A stretch of 52,783 nt of DNA from Opitutia bacterium (GCA_003558065.1 PWMU01000105.1:1-52783); one strand, 5' to 3'. Shown: positions 8,391 to 18,286, counted from the stretch's first letter. Notes: generated by a model not told the origin, from the sequence alone. Made by a program: numbers and translations.

Positions 8391-10475
8391 ATGAGCCTGT
8401 GTCCGATTCTTCGCAAACTTTCCGTGGGCGGCATTCTTTTCGCGGTCGCCCTGCCAACCCTGGAATCCTCAATGTCTGAGCCCGACGTCAGTGCCGAGAT
8501 CTATCAGCCCGAAACCGTTCTAGACGCCGAACGTTTTCCTGATGCCGCCTGGGCGGAAAAGCTGAAAGCCGGGGACTCCGCCGGCGCAATCCGGGTCTTT
8601 GTCGAAGAATTGCGGAAGGGCGCCTCGCGGATCGAGCCCCGGGAAAGCATTCCATCGATCAGAAAGCGTTGGTTTGGAGTGGGCATCAATGAAGTCGGAG
8701 GCATGAACCTGGATGCGGATGCCGTGGTGGACCTGCGTTACGGAGGCGCGTACGGAATCGAACACCAGTTCGAAGACGAAATTGACTGGCACTACGACGC
8801 AAGTGAAGGACGAACCAACGAGTGGACCTGGCAATTGAACCGCCACCTGCACTGGATCAATCTTGCGGACGCCTACCGGGAAACGGGAGATGCCAAATAC
8901 GCCGAAGCCTGGGAGCGGGAATTGCGCAGTTGGCTGGCACAATGCCGGCGGCCGGAAGATTCCGGGAATTATGCCGGCAGTCCCTGGCGGACACTCGACA
9001 CCGGCATACGTGCGGGCTCGAGCTGGCCCTACGCCTTCGAGGTATTCCGGCAGAGTCCCCATGTGACCGACGAAGCTCTCTGGTTGCTCGTCTGCGCCCA
9101 GAGGGAGCAGGCCCTTCACCTGATGGCTTCGACGACCGGGGGCAACTGGAAAATCATGGAAAGCAACGGACTCGGTCATGCCGGGATGATGTTTCCGGAG
9201 CTTCGCGGAGCCCGGGAGTTCGCCGAAACCGCCATCGAAAGGGTTCAGGAGGAGATCGACCGGCAGTTTTATCCGGATGGCACGCACCAGGAATTCGCGC
9301 CTCATTATGCCGCGGCGGGCTGCATCGCGAATTTCTATGCCCTGGCAAGGATTGCGGAAAAGAACGACTTCACCCTCCCGGAATCCTTCTGGGATGACCT
9401 GGTTGTCATGACGTCGGCATTGGGCCGGATCGCAGATCCCGAAGGAGTGGCTCCCGGGGTTCACAACTCGCCCCCCATCGACATTGTTGATTTGTACCGT
9501 GACCTGGCCGCGAGTACGGGTCACTCCACTCTAAAGGAACGACCCTGGTTAAGTGAGGAGCCGGACCTGGTCCCCTGGGGAGGTTACGCGGTACTGCGGC
9601 GTGCGGACCGCTACGCGATTTTTGATGCGGGTCCGCGCGGAACCTCGCACTTTCACGACGATGATCTGCAGTTTTTCTCCTATGCTTACGGACGGCATTT
9701 TGCTATTGATCCGGCCTCGCCCCAGTACACGAACGAGCCTATCTCCCGTCATCTTCGGAGTTCCGCAGCCCACAACGTGGTCTTAATGGACGGGAAGCTC
9801 CATGCGCCGGCCGAGGAAATCCGCCGCCCTCAGGAACCGATGCCCATCACCTTTGTCAACGCCGGCGATGTCGTCGCCGCCGGGGCGAAGCGGGAGCTCC
9901 GCCTGGTGGATCAGGCCGGGACGACCTTTCACCATGAGCGTATTGTGCTGGATATTGAAGGTCTTGGCTGGCTGATCCTCGACAGGATGACACCGCCGGC
10001 GAACCAAGAGCATTCCTGGGAATGGCTCTGGAACCTGGACGTGGATTCGGTGAGCTTGAATGATGATTCGGCGGTCGCCTCCCACGAAGGGGGACCTGAA
10101 CTGTTTATTCAGGCGGCGGGCGATCGGCCGTTTTCTCTCAAGGTAAGCCAAGGCGAAAAAGAGCCCGAGATCCGCGGCTGGCTGGCCCGGGGGCAGGAAC
10201 GGACGTATACGCCAATCCCCTGCCTGAGAATCATTTCCGAACCAGCCGCCGGTGAGGTCGCCCTGTTCACCCTCAAAGTCCCCTCCCCCGCCGGTGAAAC
10301 AGCCGGAATCTCGATCCAGACGACCGAATTCCGAGACGGAGAGTGGAACGTCGTACTCGGAGGCCCGGAGCAACCGGCCTACCGGATTCATTTCTCCGGC
10401 GGCAATCGGGTCGAGCATGCGGAGGTTTTCCGGGGAGAGGAGCGCGTGGCCGCCATCTCAATGGACGCCCATTGA
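8391..10475 (+). CDS. Secreted heparinase II/III-like polysaccharide lyase
   Basis: This protein of about 694 residues begins with a signal peptide (basic n-region with RK, hydrophobic VGGILFAVALP). It has an alpha-barrel domain followed by a beta-sandwich, as in heparinase II/III-type lyases (PL12, PL15, PL17 and PL21 relatives). Family landmarks are GGNWKIMESNGLGHAG near residue 250, DGTHQEFAPHY near 290, FHDDDLQFFSYAYGRHF near 420 and AHNVVLMDG near 460. These lyases cleave uronic-acid polysaccharides such as heparan sulfate or alginate by beta-elimination. The substrate cannot be assigned and no sulfatase or transporter lies next to it. An ATG at 8373 is an alternative start. It lies about 200 bases after the phosphatase on the same strand. 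Confidence 0.85.
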   Translation: MSLCPILRKLSVGGILFAVALPTLESSMSEPDVSAEIYQPETVLDAERFPDAAWAEKLKAGDSAGAIRVFVEELRKGASRIEPRESIPSIRKRWFGVGINEVGGMNLDADAVVDLRYGGAYGIEHQFEDEIDWHYDASEGRTNEWTWQLNRHLHWINLADAYRETGDAKYAEAWERELRSWLAQCRRPEDSGNYAGSPWRTLDTGIRAGSSWPYAFEVFRQSPHVTDEALWLLVCAQREQALHLMASTTGGNWKIMESNGLGHAGMMFPELRGAREFAETAIERVQEEIDRQFYPDGTHQEFAPHYAAAGCIANFYALARIAEKNDFTLPESFWDDLVVMTSALGRIADPEGVAPGVHNSPPIDIVDLYRDLAASTGHSTLKERPWLSEEPDLVPWGGYAVLRRADRYAIFDAGPRGTSHFHDDDLQFFSYAYGRHFAIDPASPQYTNEPISRHLRSSAAHNVVLMDGKLHAPAEEIRRPQEPMPITFVNAGDVVAAGAKRELRLVDQAGTTFHHERIVLDIEGLGWLILDRMTPPANQEHSWEWLWNLDVDSVSLNDDSAVASHEGGPELFIQAAGDRPFSLKVSQGEKEPEIRGWLARGQERTYTPIPCLRIISEPAAGEVALFTLKVPSPAGETAGISIQTTEFRDGEWNVVLGGPEQPAYRIHFSGGNRVEHAEVFRGEERVAAISMDAH

Positions 10476-10497
10476 GGCCAGGGAATCGTCACGGTCC

Positions 10498-10530
10498 CGG
10501 GTTTCGGGGTTGATTTCGGGGTTTCGGGGC
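10498..10530. repeat. Short direct repeats of TTTCGGGG
   Basis: Just after the lyase stop codon the octamer TTTCGGGG occurs three times within about 30 bases, the last two directly adjacent. The role is unknown; it could be a remnant of simple-sequence expansion. Confidence 0.4.
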
Positions 10531-10596
10531 ATGAAGCTGCTCCTGCAGGGACAGGCGAGGGGCGGGTGGCAATTCGATCCGGAATTACACTGTCCT

Positions 10597-10703
10597 TCAT
10601 CAAGTTTTCGGAAAACACACCCCACCATGCTTGCGCATGGCCCCCCGCTCAAGAGGGGAATGTTCTTGCATTTGAATGGGAAAAGAATACCAAAACTTGA
10701 TGA
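10597..10703. repeat. Intergenic element bounded by a 12-base perfect inverted repeat
   Basis: TCATCAAGTTTT (10597-10608) is the exact reverse complement of AAAACTTGATGA (10692-10703). The 83 bases between hold a further hairpin, CCATGC-TTGC-GCATGG. The element fills the gap between two convergent genes (lyase and coaB). It could be a miniature inverted-repeat element, a long-range terminator or a structured RNA. There is no ORF inside. Confidence 0.45.
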
Positions 10704-10715
10704 CGCGCGGTATAA

Positions 10716-11360
10716 TTACTTGGGCCCCAGGATTGAGCGCAGGATGAATTCAGCGACGTCTGACTTGGGCGCCGGCCCGAACGACGTGCTCTCCCCTGTC
10801 CGGGAAAAGAGGCGAACGCAATTGTCATCGGCCTCCATGCCCACCCCTGCCCGGCTGACATCGTTGGCCACGATCCAATCGAGATTCTTGTCACGCAGTT
10901 TTTTCCGGGCGTGGGCGTCAACATGATCCGTTTCGGCGGCGAACCCGACGCAGAGCTGGTGTCGTTTCTCTGAAGCGAGCGCCTTGAGGATATCCCTTGT
11001 TGCCTCGAGATGAACCTCCAGGGATTCCTGTTTCTTTTTGATTTTCCGTCTCTCAGTCGATACCGGCCGGTAATCGGCCACCGCGGCACACATGATCAGC
11101 AGGTCGCATGAAGGAAATAACTGGCGGCAAGTCGATTCCATGTCGGCGGCGGTCACGACCCGGTGGAGCGACACCCCCGAGGGCGGAGCGAGGCAGACCG
11201 GGCCGCTCACCAGGTTGACGGACCACCGCCGGGCGGCGGCCGCGGAAGCCAGCGCGTACCCCATCTTGCCGCTTGAAGCGTTACTGAAGAATCTGACGGG
11301 ATCCAGATACTCGCGAGTTGGACCTGCGGTGACCAGGCAGCTGAAATTACTTGCTTTCAT
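10716..11360 (-). CDS. coaB: Stand-alone phosphopantothenate-cysteine ligase
   Basis: This 214-residue protein matches only the CoaB half of the usual CoaBC fusion. CoaB joins cysteine to 4'-phosphopantothenate in coenzyme A synthesis. Landmarks are VTAGPTREYLDPVRFFSNAS at the N-terminus, SSGKMGYALA, the dimer and active-site segment CAAVADYRP, the KIKKK loop that binds the acyl-nucleotide intermediate, and ANDVSRAGVGMEADDN near the C-terminus. The CoaC decarboxylase domain is missing and must be encoded elsewhere. The ATG at 11360 is preferred over an upstream TTG. It is divergent from the VC0807-family gene, with 66 bases between. Confidence 0.88.
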   Translation of the reverse strand: MKASNFSCLVTAGPTREYLDPVRFFSNASSGKMGYALASAAAARRWSVNLVSGPVCLAPPSGVSLHRVVTAADMESTCRQLFPSCDLLIMCAAVADYRPVSTERRKIKKKQESLEVHLEATRDILKALASEKRHQLCVGFAAETDHVDAHARKKLRDKNLDWIVANDVSRAGVGMEADDNCVRLFSRTGESTSFGPAPKSDVAEFILRSILGPK

Positions 11361-11426
11361 TGCGTTCTGGTAGAGGCTGAACAAAATTCAGACAGGAATC
11401 GAGCCGAACCCAATCCAGAATTCATC

Positions 11427-12149
11427 GTGTCGACAGTTCAAGCACCAAGCCAAGCCAAAAAGGAAAACACCTTTGTCAGCCTCGGGCTGAACATCTTCCT
11501 CCCGGCTCTCATTCTGATGAAGGGCACGCAGTGGTTCGGATTTCCGCCTGCGATGAATCTCGTGGTCGCGCTGGCGTTCCCGATCGGATACGGTTGTTAC
11601 GATTTCGTTATCCGCCGGAAGTACAACGTTTTTTCGATCATCGGATTCGTCAGCATTCTCCTGACAGGAGGCATCGGCCTGCTTGAGATGTCGCCCCAAT
11701 GGATTGCCGTCAAGGAAGCGGGCATTCCGGCCTTGCTGGGAATCGCGGTGCTGGTGTCGATGAAAACGCGGCGGCCAATCATCAAATTGCTTCTGCTGAG
11801 GGACGAGTTCATTGACGTGGAGAAGTTGAACCGGGAACTCGACGCCCGGGACAACCATCCCGCCTTTGAGCGCCTTCTCAAGCACTGCACCTACCTGCTG
11901 GCCTTTTCGTTTCTCGTAAGCGCGATCCTGAACTTCGTGCTGGCGCGCATCGTCGTTCAAAGTCCAAGCGGCACGGAAGCCTTCAACGACGAGCTCGGAC
12001 GCATGACCCTTTGGAGTCTGCTCGTCATCGTGGTGCCCTGCATGATCATCATGATGATCGCCTTGTTCCGCCTGTTCAAGGGGATCAAGGAACTCACCGG
12101 ACTCGATATGGAAATGCTGTTGCGGGACGCGCGGAAAGAAACGGGCTAG
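11427..12149 (+). CDS. VC0807-family integral membrane protein
   Basis: This 240-residue protein with about six membrane helices resembles the uncharacterised VC0807 family, which is distantly related to septation protein A (YciB)-type membrane proteins. Typical stretches are LNIFLPALILMKG, FPIGYGCYDFVIRRKYN, SILLTGGIGLLEMSPQW, FSFLVSAILNFVLARIVV and SGTEAFNDELGRMT. The start is GTG. Family members are of unknown function and often occur singly in marine bacteria. It converges with citrate synthase. Confidence 0.8.
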   Translation: MSTVQAPSQAKKENTFVSLGLNIFLPALILMKGTQWFGFPPAMNLVVALAFPIGYGCYDFVIRRKYNVFSIIGFVSILLTGGIGLLEMSPQWIAVKEAGIPALLGIAVLVSMKTRRPIIKLLLLRDEFIDVEKLNRELDARDNHPAFERLLKHCTYLLAFSFLVSAILNFVLARIVVQSPSGTEAFNDELGRMTLWSLLVIVVPCMIIMMIALFRLFKGIKELTGLDMEMLLRDARKETG

Positions 12150-12153
12150 CAGC

Positions 12154-12173
12154 CTGTCGACGGAGCCCGACAG
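12154..12173. terminator. Hairpin between convergent genes
   Basis: CTGTCG (12154-12159) pairs with CGACAG (12168-12173) around an eight-base spacer, exactly between the stops of the VC0807-family gene and gltA. No T-tract follows on either side, so this is at best a weak bidirectional terminator. Confidence 0.4.
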
Positions 12174-12177
12174 ACTC

Positions 12178-13467
12178 CTAGCGTTTGTCCATGGGCACGT
12201 ATTCCCGTTGATTCTCCCCGATATAGATCTGGCGCGGACGGTAGATTCGACCTTGAGGGTGACTGGCCACCTCTTTCCAGTTCGCAATCCATCCGGGCAT
12301 ACGTCCGATCGCAAACATGACAGTGAACATGTTCATGGGAATCCCCACAGCTCGCATGATAATGCCGCTATAGAAATCGACATTGGGGTAGAGCTTTCTG
12401 GAAACAAAATAATCGTCCTCCAACGCGGCTTTCTCGAGGTGCCGGGCAATATTCAGCAAGGGATCATCAATCCCGAGCTTTTCCAGAACCTCCTCGCAGA
12501 CACGGCCAATGATCTTGGCACGCGGATCGTAGTTCTTGTAAACGCGGTGCCCGAAGCCCATGAGGCGCTTTTTGCCGGATTTCGCATCCTTTATAAACGT
12601 GCTTCCGTCGTCACCCTCGGCGTGAATGGACTCGAGCATCCGTATCACGGCCATATTCGCCCCCCCGTGCAAGGGGCCCCAGAGCGCACAGATGCCGGCC
12701 GCGACTGATGCGAACAGGTTGGCCTCGCTGGAGGCGACCATCCTGACGGTGGACGTACTGCAATTCTGCTCGTGATCGGCGTGGAGGAGAAGAATCAGAT
12801 TGAGCGCCTTGGAAATCTCCGGTGACGGCACATGCTTCGCATAGGGCTCGGTGAACATCATGTGGAGGAAATTCTCCGCGTAGTTAAGGTCCTTCCTGGG
12901 ATAAATATACGGCAGGCCCTGACTCATGCGGTAACTCATTGCCGCAATCGTGCGCACCTTCGAGAGGGCGGCGGAGGCAACTTCGTCAAAATTCTCCAGG
13001 TCCGCCTTGTGGTTGTTGACGGCAAACTCGGGATAAAAGCAACTCAGGGAATTAATCAGGCCCGAAAGGATCGCCATGGGATGGGAGTGCGCCGGATAGC
13101 CCTCGAAAAAATGCTCCATATTGACCGGCACGGCCGCATGATGCGTCAGGCGACTGGAAAATCCCTGTAATTGCTCCCGGGTAGGGAGTTCTCCGTAGAT
13201 GATCAAGTAGGCGGTTTCGACAAAATTCGACCGTTCGGCCAGCTCGTCGATGGGGTAGCCGCGGTAACGGAGAATGCCTTTTTCACCATCGATGAACGTT
13301 ACGTCGCTCTGGCAGGAGCCCGTATTACCGTACCCCTCGTCAAAGGTGATGTAGCCGCTGTCCGCCCGTAAACTCCGGGTGTCGATCGCGTTCTCCCCCT
13401 CGGTACCGGTGATCACCGGACATTTATACTCTTTCTCACCAATAATAATTCGAGCTTCCTTTGCCAT
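12178..13467 (-). CDS. gltA: Citrate synthase (type II, hexameric type)
   Basis: This enzyme condenses acetyl-CoA with oxaloacetate to citrate, the entry step of the TCA cycle. The 429-residue length and the N-terminal beta-rich extension match the GltA type of Gram-negative bacteria. Catalytic histidines lie in [12 protein letters not shown] and [16 protein letters not shown], with [12 protein letters not shown] between. The C-terminal [16 protein letters not shown] carries the conserved aspartate. It stands alone: hisH lies 52 bases upstream, but in a separate functional set. Confidence 0.95.
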   Translation of the reverse strand: MAKEARIIIGEKEYKCPVITGTEGENAIDTRSLRADSGYITFDEGYGNTGSCQSDVTFIDGEKGILRYRGYPIDELAERSNFVETAYLIIYGELPTREQLQGFSSRLTHHAAVPVNMEHFFEGYPAHSHPMAILSGLINSLSCFYPEFAVNNHKADLENFDEVASAALSKVRTIAAMSYRMSQGLPYIYPRKDLNYAENFLHMMFTEPYAKHVPSPEISKALNLILLLHADHEQNCSTSTVRMVASSEANLFASVAAGICALWGPLHGGANMAVIRMLESIHAEGDDGSTFIKDAKSGKKRLMGFGHRVYKNYDPRAKIIGRVCEEVLEKLGIDDPLLNIARHLEKAALEDDYFVSRKLYPNVDFYSGIIMRAVGIPMNMFTVMFAIGRMPGWIANWKEVASHPQGRIYRPRQIYIGENQREYVPMDKR

Positions 13468-13519
13468 AGTTGATAAACCTAATACGAAAATAAAAGCGCG
13501 GTAAAGAAAAGTTAATCAA

Positions 13520-14182
13520 CTAGGTGCGAATTTTCTCGGTCAGTGAGACAAAATTCCGGTAAAGCCTCAACCCCTGTTCCTGGCTCTTCTCAGGGTGAAA
13601 CTGGGTCGCAAAGCAATTGCCCCGGGCGATACCGCTGACGAATGGTCCCCCGTAGTCGGTCTCAAAGAGCGTCAGACTCGGGTCCTCCGGAACGACATAA
13701 TAGCTGTGAACGAAATAGAATTGCTCTCCGGATGGCCTCAACCCCCGAATCAGGGGACATGCGGGCTGGCAGGAACGGGCCTCGTTCCAGCCCATATGGG
13801 GAATCTTGAACCCGGGCGGGAGCCGGAATCGCAGCACCTTCCCGGGAAACAGGTCCAATCCCGGGGTCTCGCCCTCCTCCGAAAAGCCAAACAGAGCCTG
13901 CAGTCCGAGGCAGACGCCCAAATAGGGCCGGTCGTCCCGTATCCAGGCCTTCAATGCCTCCGCCATTCCGCCGGCCTCAAGGCTGGCAACGCAATCCCCC
14001 AGACCGCCCTGTCCCGGAAAAACCACCCCGTCGAAACCGGCGAGGACAGCGGGATCGGTCACCACCCGCGCGCGGGCTCCCTCGTGCTCGAGCGCCTTGC
14101 ACACGCTGCGCAGATTCCCCATGCCGTAATCGATGACTGCAATTCTGACCGGGTTGTCGTGTTTCTCGGAAGCTTGAGCCAT
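13520..14182 (-). CDS. hisH: Imidazole glycerol phosphate synthase, glutaminase subunit
   Basis: HisH releases ammonia from glutamine and channels it to HisF in histidine synthesis. The 220-residue protein is a class I glutamine amidotransferase with the nucleophile in YLGVCLGLQ (C91) and the His-Glu pair in FATQFHPEKSQ near the C-terminus. It has the HisH-specific start IDYGMGNLRSVCKAL. HisF is not in the window. It ends the hisD-hisC-hisB-hisH block, with about 100 bases separating it from hisB. Confidence 0.94.
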   Translation of the reverse strand: MAQASEKHDNPVRIAVIDYGMGNLRSVCKALEHEGARARVVTDPAVLAGFDGVVFPGQGGLGDCVASLEAGGMAEALKAWIRDDRPYLGVCLGLQALFGFSEEGETPGLDLFPGKVLRFRLPPGFKIPHMGWNEARSCQPACPLIRGLRPSGEQFYFVHSYYVVPEDPSLTLFETDYGGPFVSGIARGNCFATQFHPEKSQEQGLRLYRNFVSLTEKIRT

Positions 14183-14280
14183 GGAAAATCGTCGTGTTCG
14201 AAGCGCTCTGAATAAAAGAAGGATTCAGGCCCGCCTGGATTGCCGCTGCAACCCCATATAGCCTCGCCCGGCAGGCGGAT

Positions 14281-14880
14281 TCAGGTCAGCATCCCCTTGG
14301 TGGACGGCAATTCGCCGGGCATGCGGGGATCCCGCTCGCAAGCCTGGTCCAAAGCCCGTCCCAGGCACTTGAAAAGGGATTCCGCCACATGGTGGGGTTC
14401 GTCCCCATATTTCAGTTCCGCGTGCAGGTTGGCGCCCGCGGCGTTGGCAAAAGCCTGGAAAAACTCCCGGACCAACGCGACATTGAAATCACGCACGTAG
14501 CCCGGCGCGGGCGGCACCCGGTAAACCAGAAACGGGCGGTTGCTCAGGTCGACGGCAATACCGGCCAGGCACTCGTCCATGGGAAGGAGAAAAAAGCCGT
14601 ATCTCCGGATCCCCTTCTTGTCGCCAAGCGCCCGCTTGAATGCTTCCCCGAGAACGAGCCCGACATCCTCGACGGTGTGGTGGTAGTCCACCTCGATGTC
14701 GCCTTTCGCGCGCAGGTTGAGATCGATGAGCCCGTGCCTGGAAAAGAGCGTCAGCATGTGATCGAAAAACGGGATGCCGGTAGCCACGGAACTCTCCCCC
14801 TTTCCGTCCAGCGCCAGCCTGAGCGCGATGTCGGTTTCGCGCGTTTTTCTCTCCACCTCGGCTATTCGTTCTCCGCCCAT
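14281..14880 (-). CDS. hisB: Imidazoleglycerol-phosphate dehydratase
   Basis: This enzyme catalyses the sixth step of histidine synthesis, dehydrating imidazole glycerol phosphate. At 199 residues it is the single-function form, without the histidinol phosphatase domain found in E. coli HisB. Metal-binding repeats are clear: [17 protein letters not shown] and [17 protein letters not shown], with [13 protein letters not shown] near the start. The start codon overlaps the end of hisC by 19 bases, which implies translational coupling. Confidence 0.95.
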   Translation of the reverse strand: MGGERIAEVERKTRETDIALRLALDGKGESSVATGIPFFDHMLTLFSRHGLIDLNLRAKGDIEVDYHHTVEDVGLVLGEAFKRALGDKKGIRRYGFFLLPMDECLAGIAVDLSNRPFLVYRVPPAPGYVRDFNVALVREFFQAFANAAGANLHAELKYGDEPHHVAESLFKCLGRALDQACERDPRMPGELPSTKGMLT

Positions 14881-15968
14881 GATTCGATTGTTTCGCTGAG
14901 TGCGAGCATCTCCGCCTCACTGCCGACACTGATGCGCAGAAACCCGGAGGTCAAGGCATGTCTTGGGAAGTGCCGGACCAGCACACGGTTGCGGAAAAGA
15001 TGGTCATAAAGTGAACGGGCGGTTTCCGGCCCCTTTTCACCGGATTTCCCGACGGGCTCGGTAAACAGGAAGTTGGCCTCGCTTTCGTAGGTGAACCATC
15101 CCCGTTGCCGAAACTCGCGCTGATAGTAGTCCCGGGTGCGCTTGATCTTCCCCAGAATCGCCTCAAAGTACCGTTGATCCTCCAATGCCGCGAGGGCCGC
15201 CGCCTGGGAAATGCGATTGACGTTGTAGCTGTCGCGCACCCGGTCGAGCAACTCGATGATGCCGGGGGAGGCTAGCGCATAGCCCACGCGCAGGCCCGCC
15301 AGGGAGTAGGACTTCGAAAAGGTCCGCGTGATGCAGAGGTTGGGGTGTTCGTGTACGAGGCCCACAGCGTTTTCCTTGGCAAAATCGGCATAGGCCTCGT
15401 CGACGACCAGGACCCCCGGAAACCGTTCAGCCAGTTCGGCGATACGTGATGCGGGAACCCTCACCCCGGTCGGGGCATTGGGGGAAGTGAGAAAGAGGAG
15501 TCCGCCCTCCTCCGAGGCCGCCAGGCGGTCGACGTCAAGTTCCATACGCCGGTCAAACTCCCACACGGTCGTTTTCCCGCCCCGGATCGCAATCAGAACC
15601 GGATACAGGCTGTAGCCGGGAACGGTCAGGACGGCTCCATTCCGGTCATTGCAAAACACCCGCACCAGAAGATTGAGAATGTCGTCGGATCCGTTCCCCA
15701 CGCAGACATTCTCCTCCGCCAGCCCGTGGTGCCGGCCCAGGGCGGCGCGGAGTTCCGTGCTGCGCGGTTCCGGATAAAGGCGCAACCCGCCGCATTCGGC
15801 CTCACGGCGAATCGCGGCTTCGACCGAAGGACTGGGCGGGTACGGGTTTTCATTGGTGTTAAGCTTGACCCACCCCGGCCCTGACGGCTGTTTCCCAGGT
15901 GTGTAGGGAGTCAGACCGGGAATGTGAGGCCGTGCAACGTCGCTGGCGGAAAAGGTACGGTGACTCAT
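14862..15968 (-). CDS. hisC: Histidinol-phosphate aminotransferase
   Basis: This PLP-dependent class II aminotransferase transfers an amino group from glutamate to imidazole acetol phosphate in histidine synthesis. The 368-residue protein has [13 protein letters not shown] at the N-terminus, [14 protein letters not shown] in the cofactor-binding region, VVDEAYADF with the PLP-ring aspartate, and the Schiff-base lysine in [18 protein letters not shown]. The ATG at 15968 is preferred over an in-frame TTG upstream. It overlaps hisB by 19 bases, while 174 bases separate it from hisD. Confidence 0.93.
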   Translation of the reverse strand: MSHRTFSASDVARPHIPGLTPYTPGKQPSGPGWVKLNTNENPYPPSPSVEAAIRREAECGGLRLYPEPRSTELRAALGRHHGLAEENVCVGNGSDDILNLLVRVFCNDRNGAVLTVPGYSLYPVLIAIRGGKTTVWEFDRRMELDVDRLAASEEGGLLFLTSPNAPTGVRVPASRIAELAERFPGVLVVDEAYADFAKENAVGLVHEHPNLCITRTFSKSYSLAGLRVGYALASPGIIELLDRVRDSYNVNRISQAAALAALEDQRYFEAILGKIKRTRDYYQREFRQRGWFTYESEANFLFTEPVGKSGEKGPETARSLYDHLFRNRVLVRHFPRHALTSGFLRISVGSEAEMLALSETIESWAENE

Positions 15969-16142
15969 GTGAGCGAGAAAGTTTTCGGGTTTCAAATTTC
16001 GGGATTCAGGGAAGCCGCTTTCCCGGAAGACCGGCGCCCCGTCCTCCCAAAGGCGGAGGAGCGCACTGTAGTTGTTAAGCCCCTGGTCCGGATGCCGTGC
16101 GGCTGGTCGAGGAACCGGCGTTGACGCTGAAAGGAGGTCCGG

Positions 16143-17447
16143 TCAATCCCCGGCCTGCGAAAAGCGGATCGCGGCTGAAGCCCCGTGAGCGTCCAGATCC
16201 TCCAGCTCGCTGAATGTCTTCACGACGGAAAGGGCCTTTTCGAGACTCTTCTCATCGTAGGCAATCCGGCTGGTACGACGCATGAAATCGTCCACCCGGA
16301 GTCCGCTGAAAAACCTTCCGGCGCGCCCGGTCGGAAGCACGTGGCTCGGGCCCGCCGTAAAGTCTCCCAACACGGTGGGAGTCCACGGCCCCTCGAGGAC
16401 GGCGCCGGCGGTCGTAATGGAGCGGCGGTAACGCATGATCCACTTCTTCGTAACGTGAAGCTCCAAGTGTTCCGGGGCGACAAAGTTGGCAACCTCGGCC
16501 GCCTGCTCGCAATCGCCCACTCGAATGGCGAAAAAATTCTCGCTCAGGGTGGACTCGATCGTTTTCCTGTGACGGAGCCCCCGTGACTGGCGGCGCAGTT
16601 CGGTCGCAACCGCCTGAATCAGGTCCGGAAAGGGAGTCACCAGGAAGATCCTGCCCCCGTGGCCGTGTTCGGCCTGCGAAAGCAGATCCGCGGCGACCCA
16701 TTCCGGCCGGGCGGATTCATCCGCAATCACCATGACCTCGCTGGGCCCGGGAAGAAGGTCCACCCCCACGCGCCCGAAGACCTGGCGCTTGGCTTCGACA
16801 ACGTAAGCGTTGCCGGGGCCGAAAATCTTGTCGACGGCCGGGATTGTCCGGGTCCCCACAGTCATGGCGGCGATAGCCTGAACTCCGCCGACCCGGTAAA
16901 CCTCGGTCGCTCCGGCCAGCGAGATTGCGGCCAGGGTGCCGTCCGGCAGCTTGCCCTCCGGACCGGGAGGAGTGAAAGCGGCGATTTCGGGAACCTTTGC
17001 GATTTTGGCCAGGGTTAGGGTCATAATCGCGGTGGACAGCAAAGGCATCCTCCCGCCCGGAACGTAGACGCCGACGCGCTGGATCGGGAAAAAGCTTTCC
17101 CCGACCCAAGCCCCGTGAGGATTCCGCGCCGTCCAACGCTTCGGCAGGTTGCGGCGATTGTAGTCCTTGACGCAGGCGATCGCCTCGCGCAAAGCCCGTC
17201 TCTCCGCAGGGGCGAGCGCGCGAAGGCCCGCAAGAAGCTCATCCCTTCCCACACGAAAGCGGCCGGGCGCAAGCCGGACCCGATCGAATTTCTCGGTATA
17301 TTCGGCGACGGCGCGATCCCCATCCTTTTCGACGCCGCGGATAATACCTCGCACGTCATCGGCGAGGCGATCGCCGCGGGTATCCGACCGTAGCGTTACT
17401 CCGAGGCGCTTGAAGAACCCCCTGGAAGCAAAATCCAACCGCTTCAT
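16143..17447 (-). CDS. hisD: Histidinol dehydrogenase
   Basis: This zinc-dependent enzyme oxidises histidinol to histidine with two NAD. The 434-residue length is normal. Conserved blocks are VPGGRMPLLSTAIM, KIFGPGNAYVVEAKRQVFG, GVDLLPGPSEVMVIAD, the zinc-site segment LLSQAEHGH, and VAPEHLELH with the catalytic Glu-His pair. It is the first his gene of the block. Its ATG overlaps the stop of the upstream secreted-protein gene by four bases (ATGA). Confidence 0.95.
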   Translation of the reverse strand: MKRLDFASRGFFKRLGVTLRSDTRGDRLADDVRGIIRGVEKDGDRAVAEYTEKFDRVRLAPGRFRVGRDELLAGLRALAPAERRALREAIACVKDYNRRNLPKRWTARNPHGAWVGESFFPIQRVGVYVPGGRMPLLSTAIMTLTLAKIAKVPEIAAFTPPGPEGKLPDGTLAAISLAGATEVYRVGGVQAIAAMTVGTRTIPAVDKIFGPGNAYVVEAKRQVFGRVGVDLLPGPSEVMVIADESARPEWVAADLLSQAEHGHGGRIFLVTPFPDLIQAVATELRRQSRGLRHRKTIESTLSENFFAIRVGDCEQAAEVANFVAPEHLELHVTKKWIMRYRRSITTAGAVLEGPWTPTVLGDFTAGPSHVLPTGRAGRFFSGLRVDDFMRRTSRIAYDEKSLEKALSVVKTFSELEDLDAHGASAAIRFSQAGD

Positions 17448-18286
17448 GGTTGTTCAGGAACAGCCGGAGGAATATCCATAAGATCCTCCTCGGCGGGCTG
17501 CGGCAGCCGGCCGGAAGCATCGGGAGCCATTGAGGGAACATCGAACTTGTCGTCGTCAAACTCGCGGTTCACCTCGATCTCTTCGAACTGGATCCGATTC
17601 CTGACATCGTCCTCCTGGGACATGGTGATGCTCTCGGGAAAGAGAATTCCATCCACCCGATTTTCGCCCTGCTCGCGAATCTGGCCGCCTGATGACGCTT
17701 CAGTCATGAGAAGTCGTCCGCTCTGAGGATCGAAATAACGGTCGAAGTGAATATTGCCCGGATGACGAAAGGTGAGTTTGACCGCCGATTCGCCCTCGAA
17801 ATTCACCAAACCGTGGTTTTCGATACGTCCGCGGCGACGCTCGATATTCTTGAAAAAATTGAGATTTTCCCAGGTATTGGCCTGTAATTCGCGAATCTGG
17901 TCGGCATCGAGGAAAACGATGGTCCAATTCGAATCGTTGCCTCGCTGAGTCACCTTGCGCCAGCCGTCGTAATAACTGAGGGCGGTCACCTCCTCGAGAT
18001 CGTCCATGACGGTCTTCACCCTTTGGAACAGCGGCTTTTTGAAGATGATCTCAATTTCGCCCACCCGGCCGTCTCCGCTCTCAAACGTACCCCGGTAATA
18101 GATGGACTGTACCGCATCGAGGGCTTCATCCCCTCCGAGGTACTCCCGGGCCTTCGCAATCACCTCTTCGGTGGACGGCTCCGCCAGCGCGGCGGGAACG
18201 CACCAGAAAAGAACAAGCGGGCCCAGCAAGGACAAGTAGCCACGGCCTTTTATTCGAAGCGAGGGAATCATTGGCTTAACCTTCAT
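17444..18286 (-). CDS. Secreted LolA-like protein upstream of hisD
   Basis: This 280-residue protein has an N-terminal signal peptide (basic start, GYLSLLGPLVLFWCVPAALA, likely cleaved near AEP). It is followed by a beta-rich domain whose pattern recalls LolA/LppX outer-membrane lipoprotein-sorting relatives: AREYLGGDEALDAVQSIYYRG at the N-terminus, alternating short strands, then FDRYFDPQSGRLLMTE. The last 40 or so residues are Pro/Asp-rich and probably disordered. Export to the periplasm is inferred; the ligand is unknown. An ATG five codons in (18271) has a better-placed AAGG ribosome binding site. The stop overlaps the hisD start by four bases, so an envelope protein is translationally coupled to a histidine gene. 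Confidence 0.7.
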   Translation of the reverse strand: MKVKPMIPSLRIKGRGYLSLLGPLVLFWCVPAALAEPSTEEVIAKAREYLGGDEALDAVQSIYYRGTFESGDGRVGEIEIIFKKPLFQRVKTVMDDLEEVTALSYYDGWRKVTQRGNDSNWTIVFLDADQIRELQANTWENLNFFKNIERRRGRIENHGLVNFEGESAVKLTFRHPGNIHFDRYFDPQSGRLLMTEASSGGQIREQGENRVDGILFPESITMSQEDDVRNRIQFEEIEVNREFDDDKFDVPSMAPDASGRLPQPAEEDLMDIPPAVPEQP

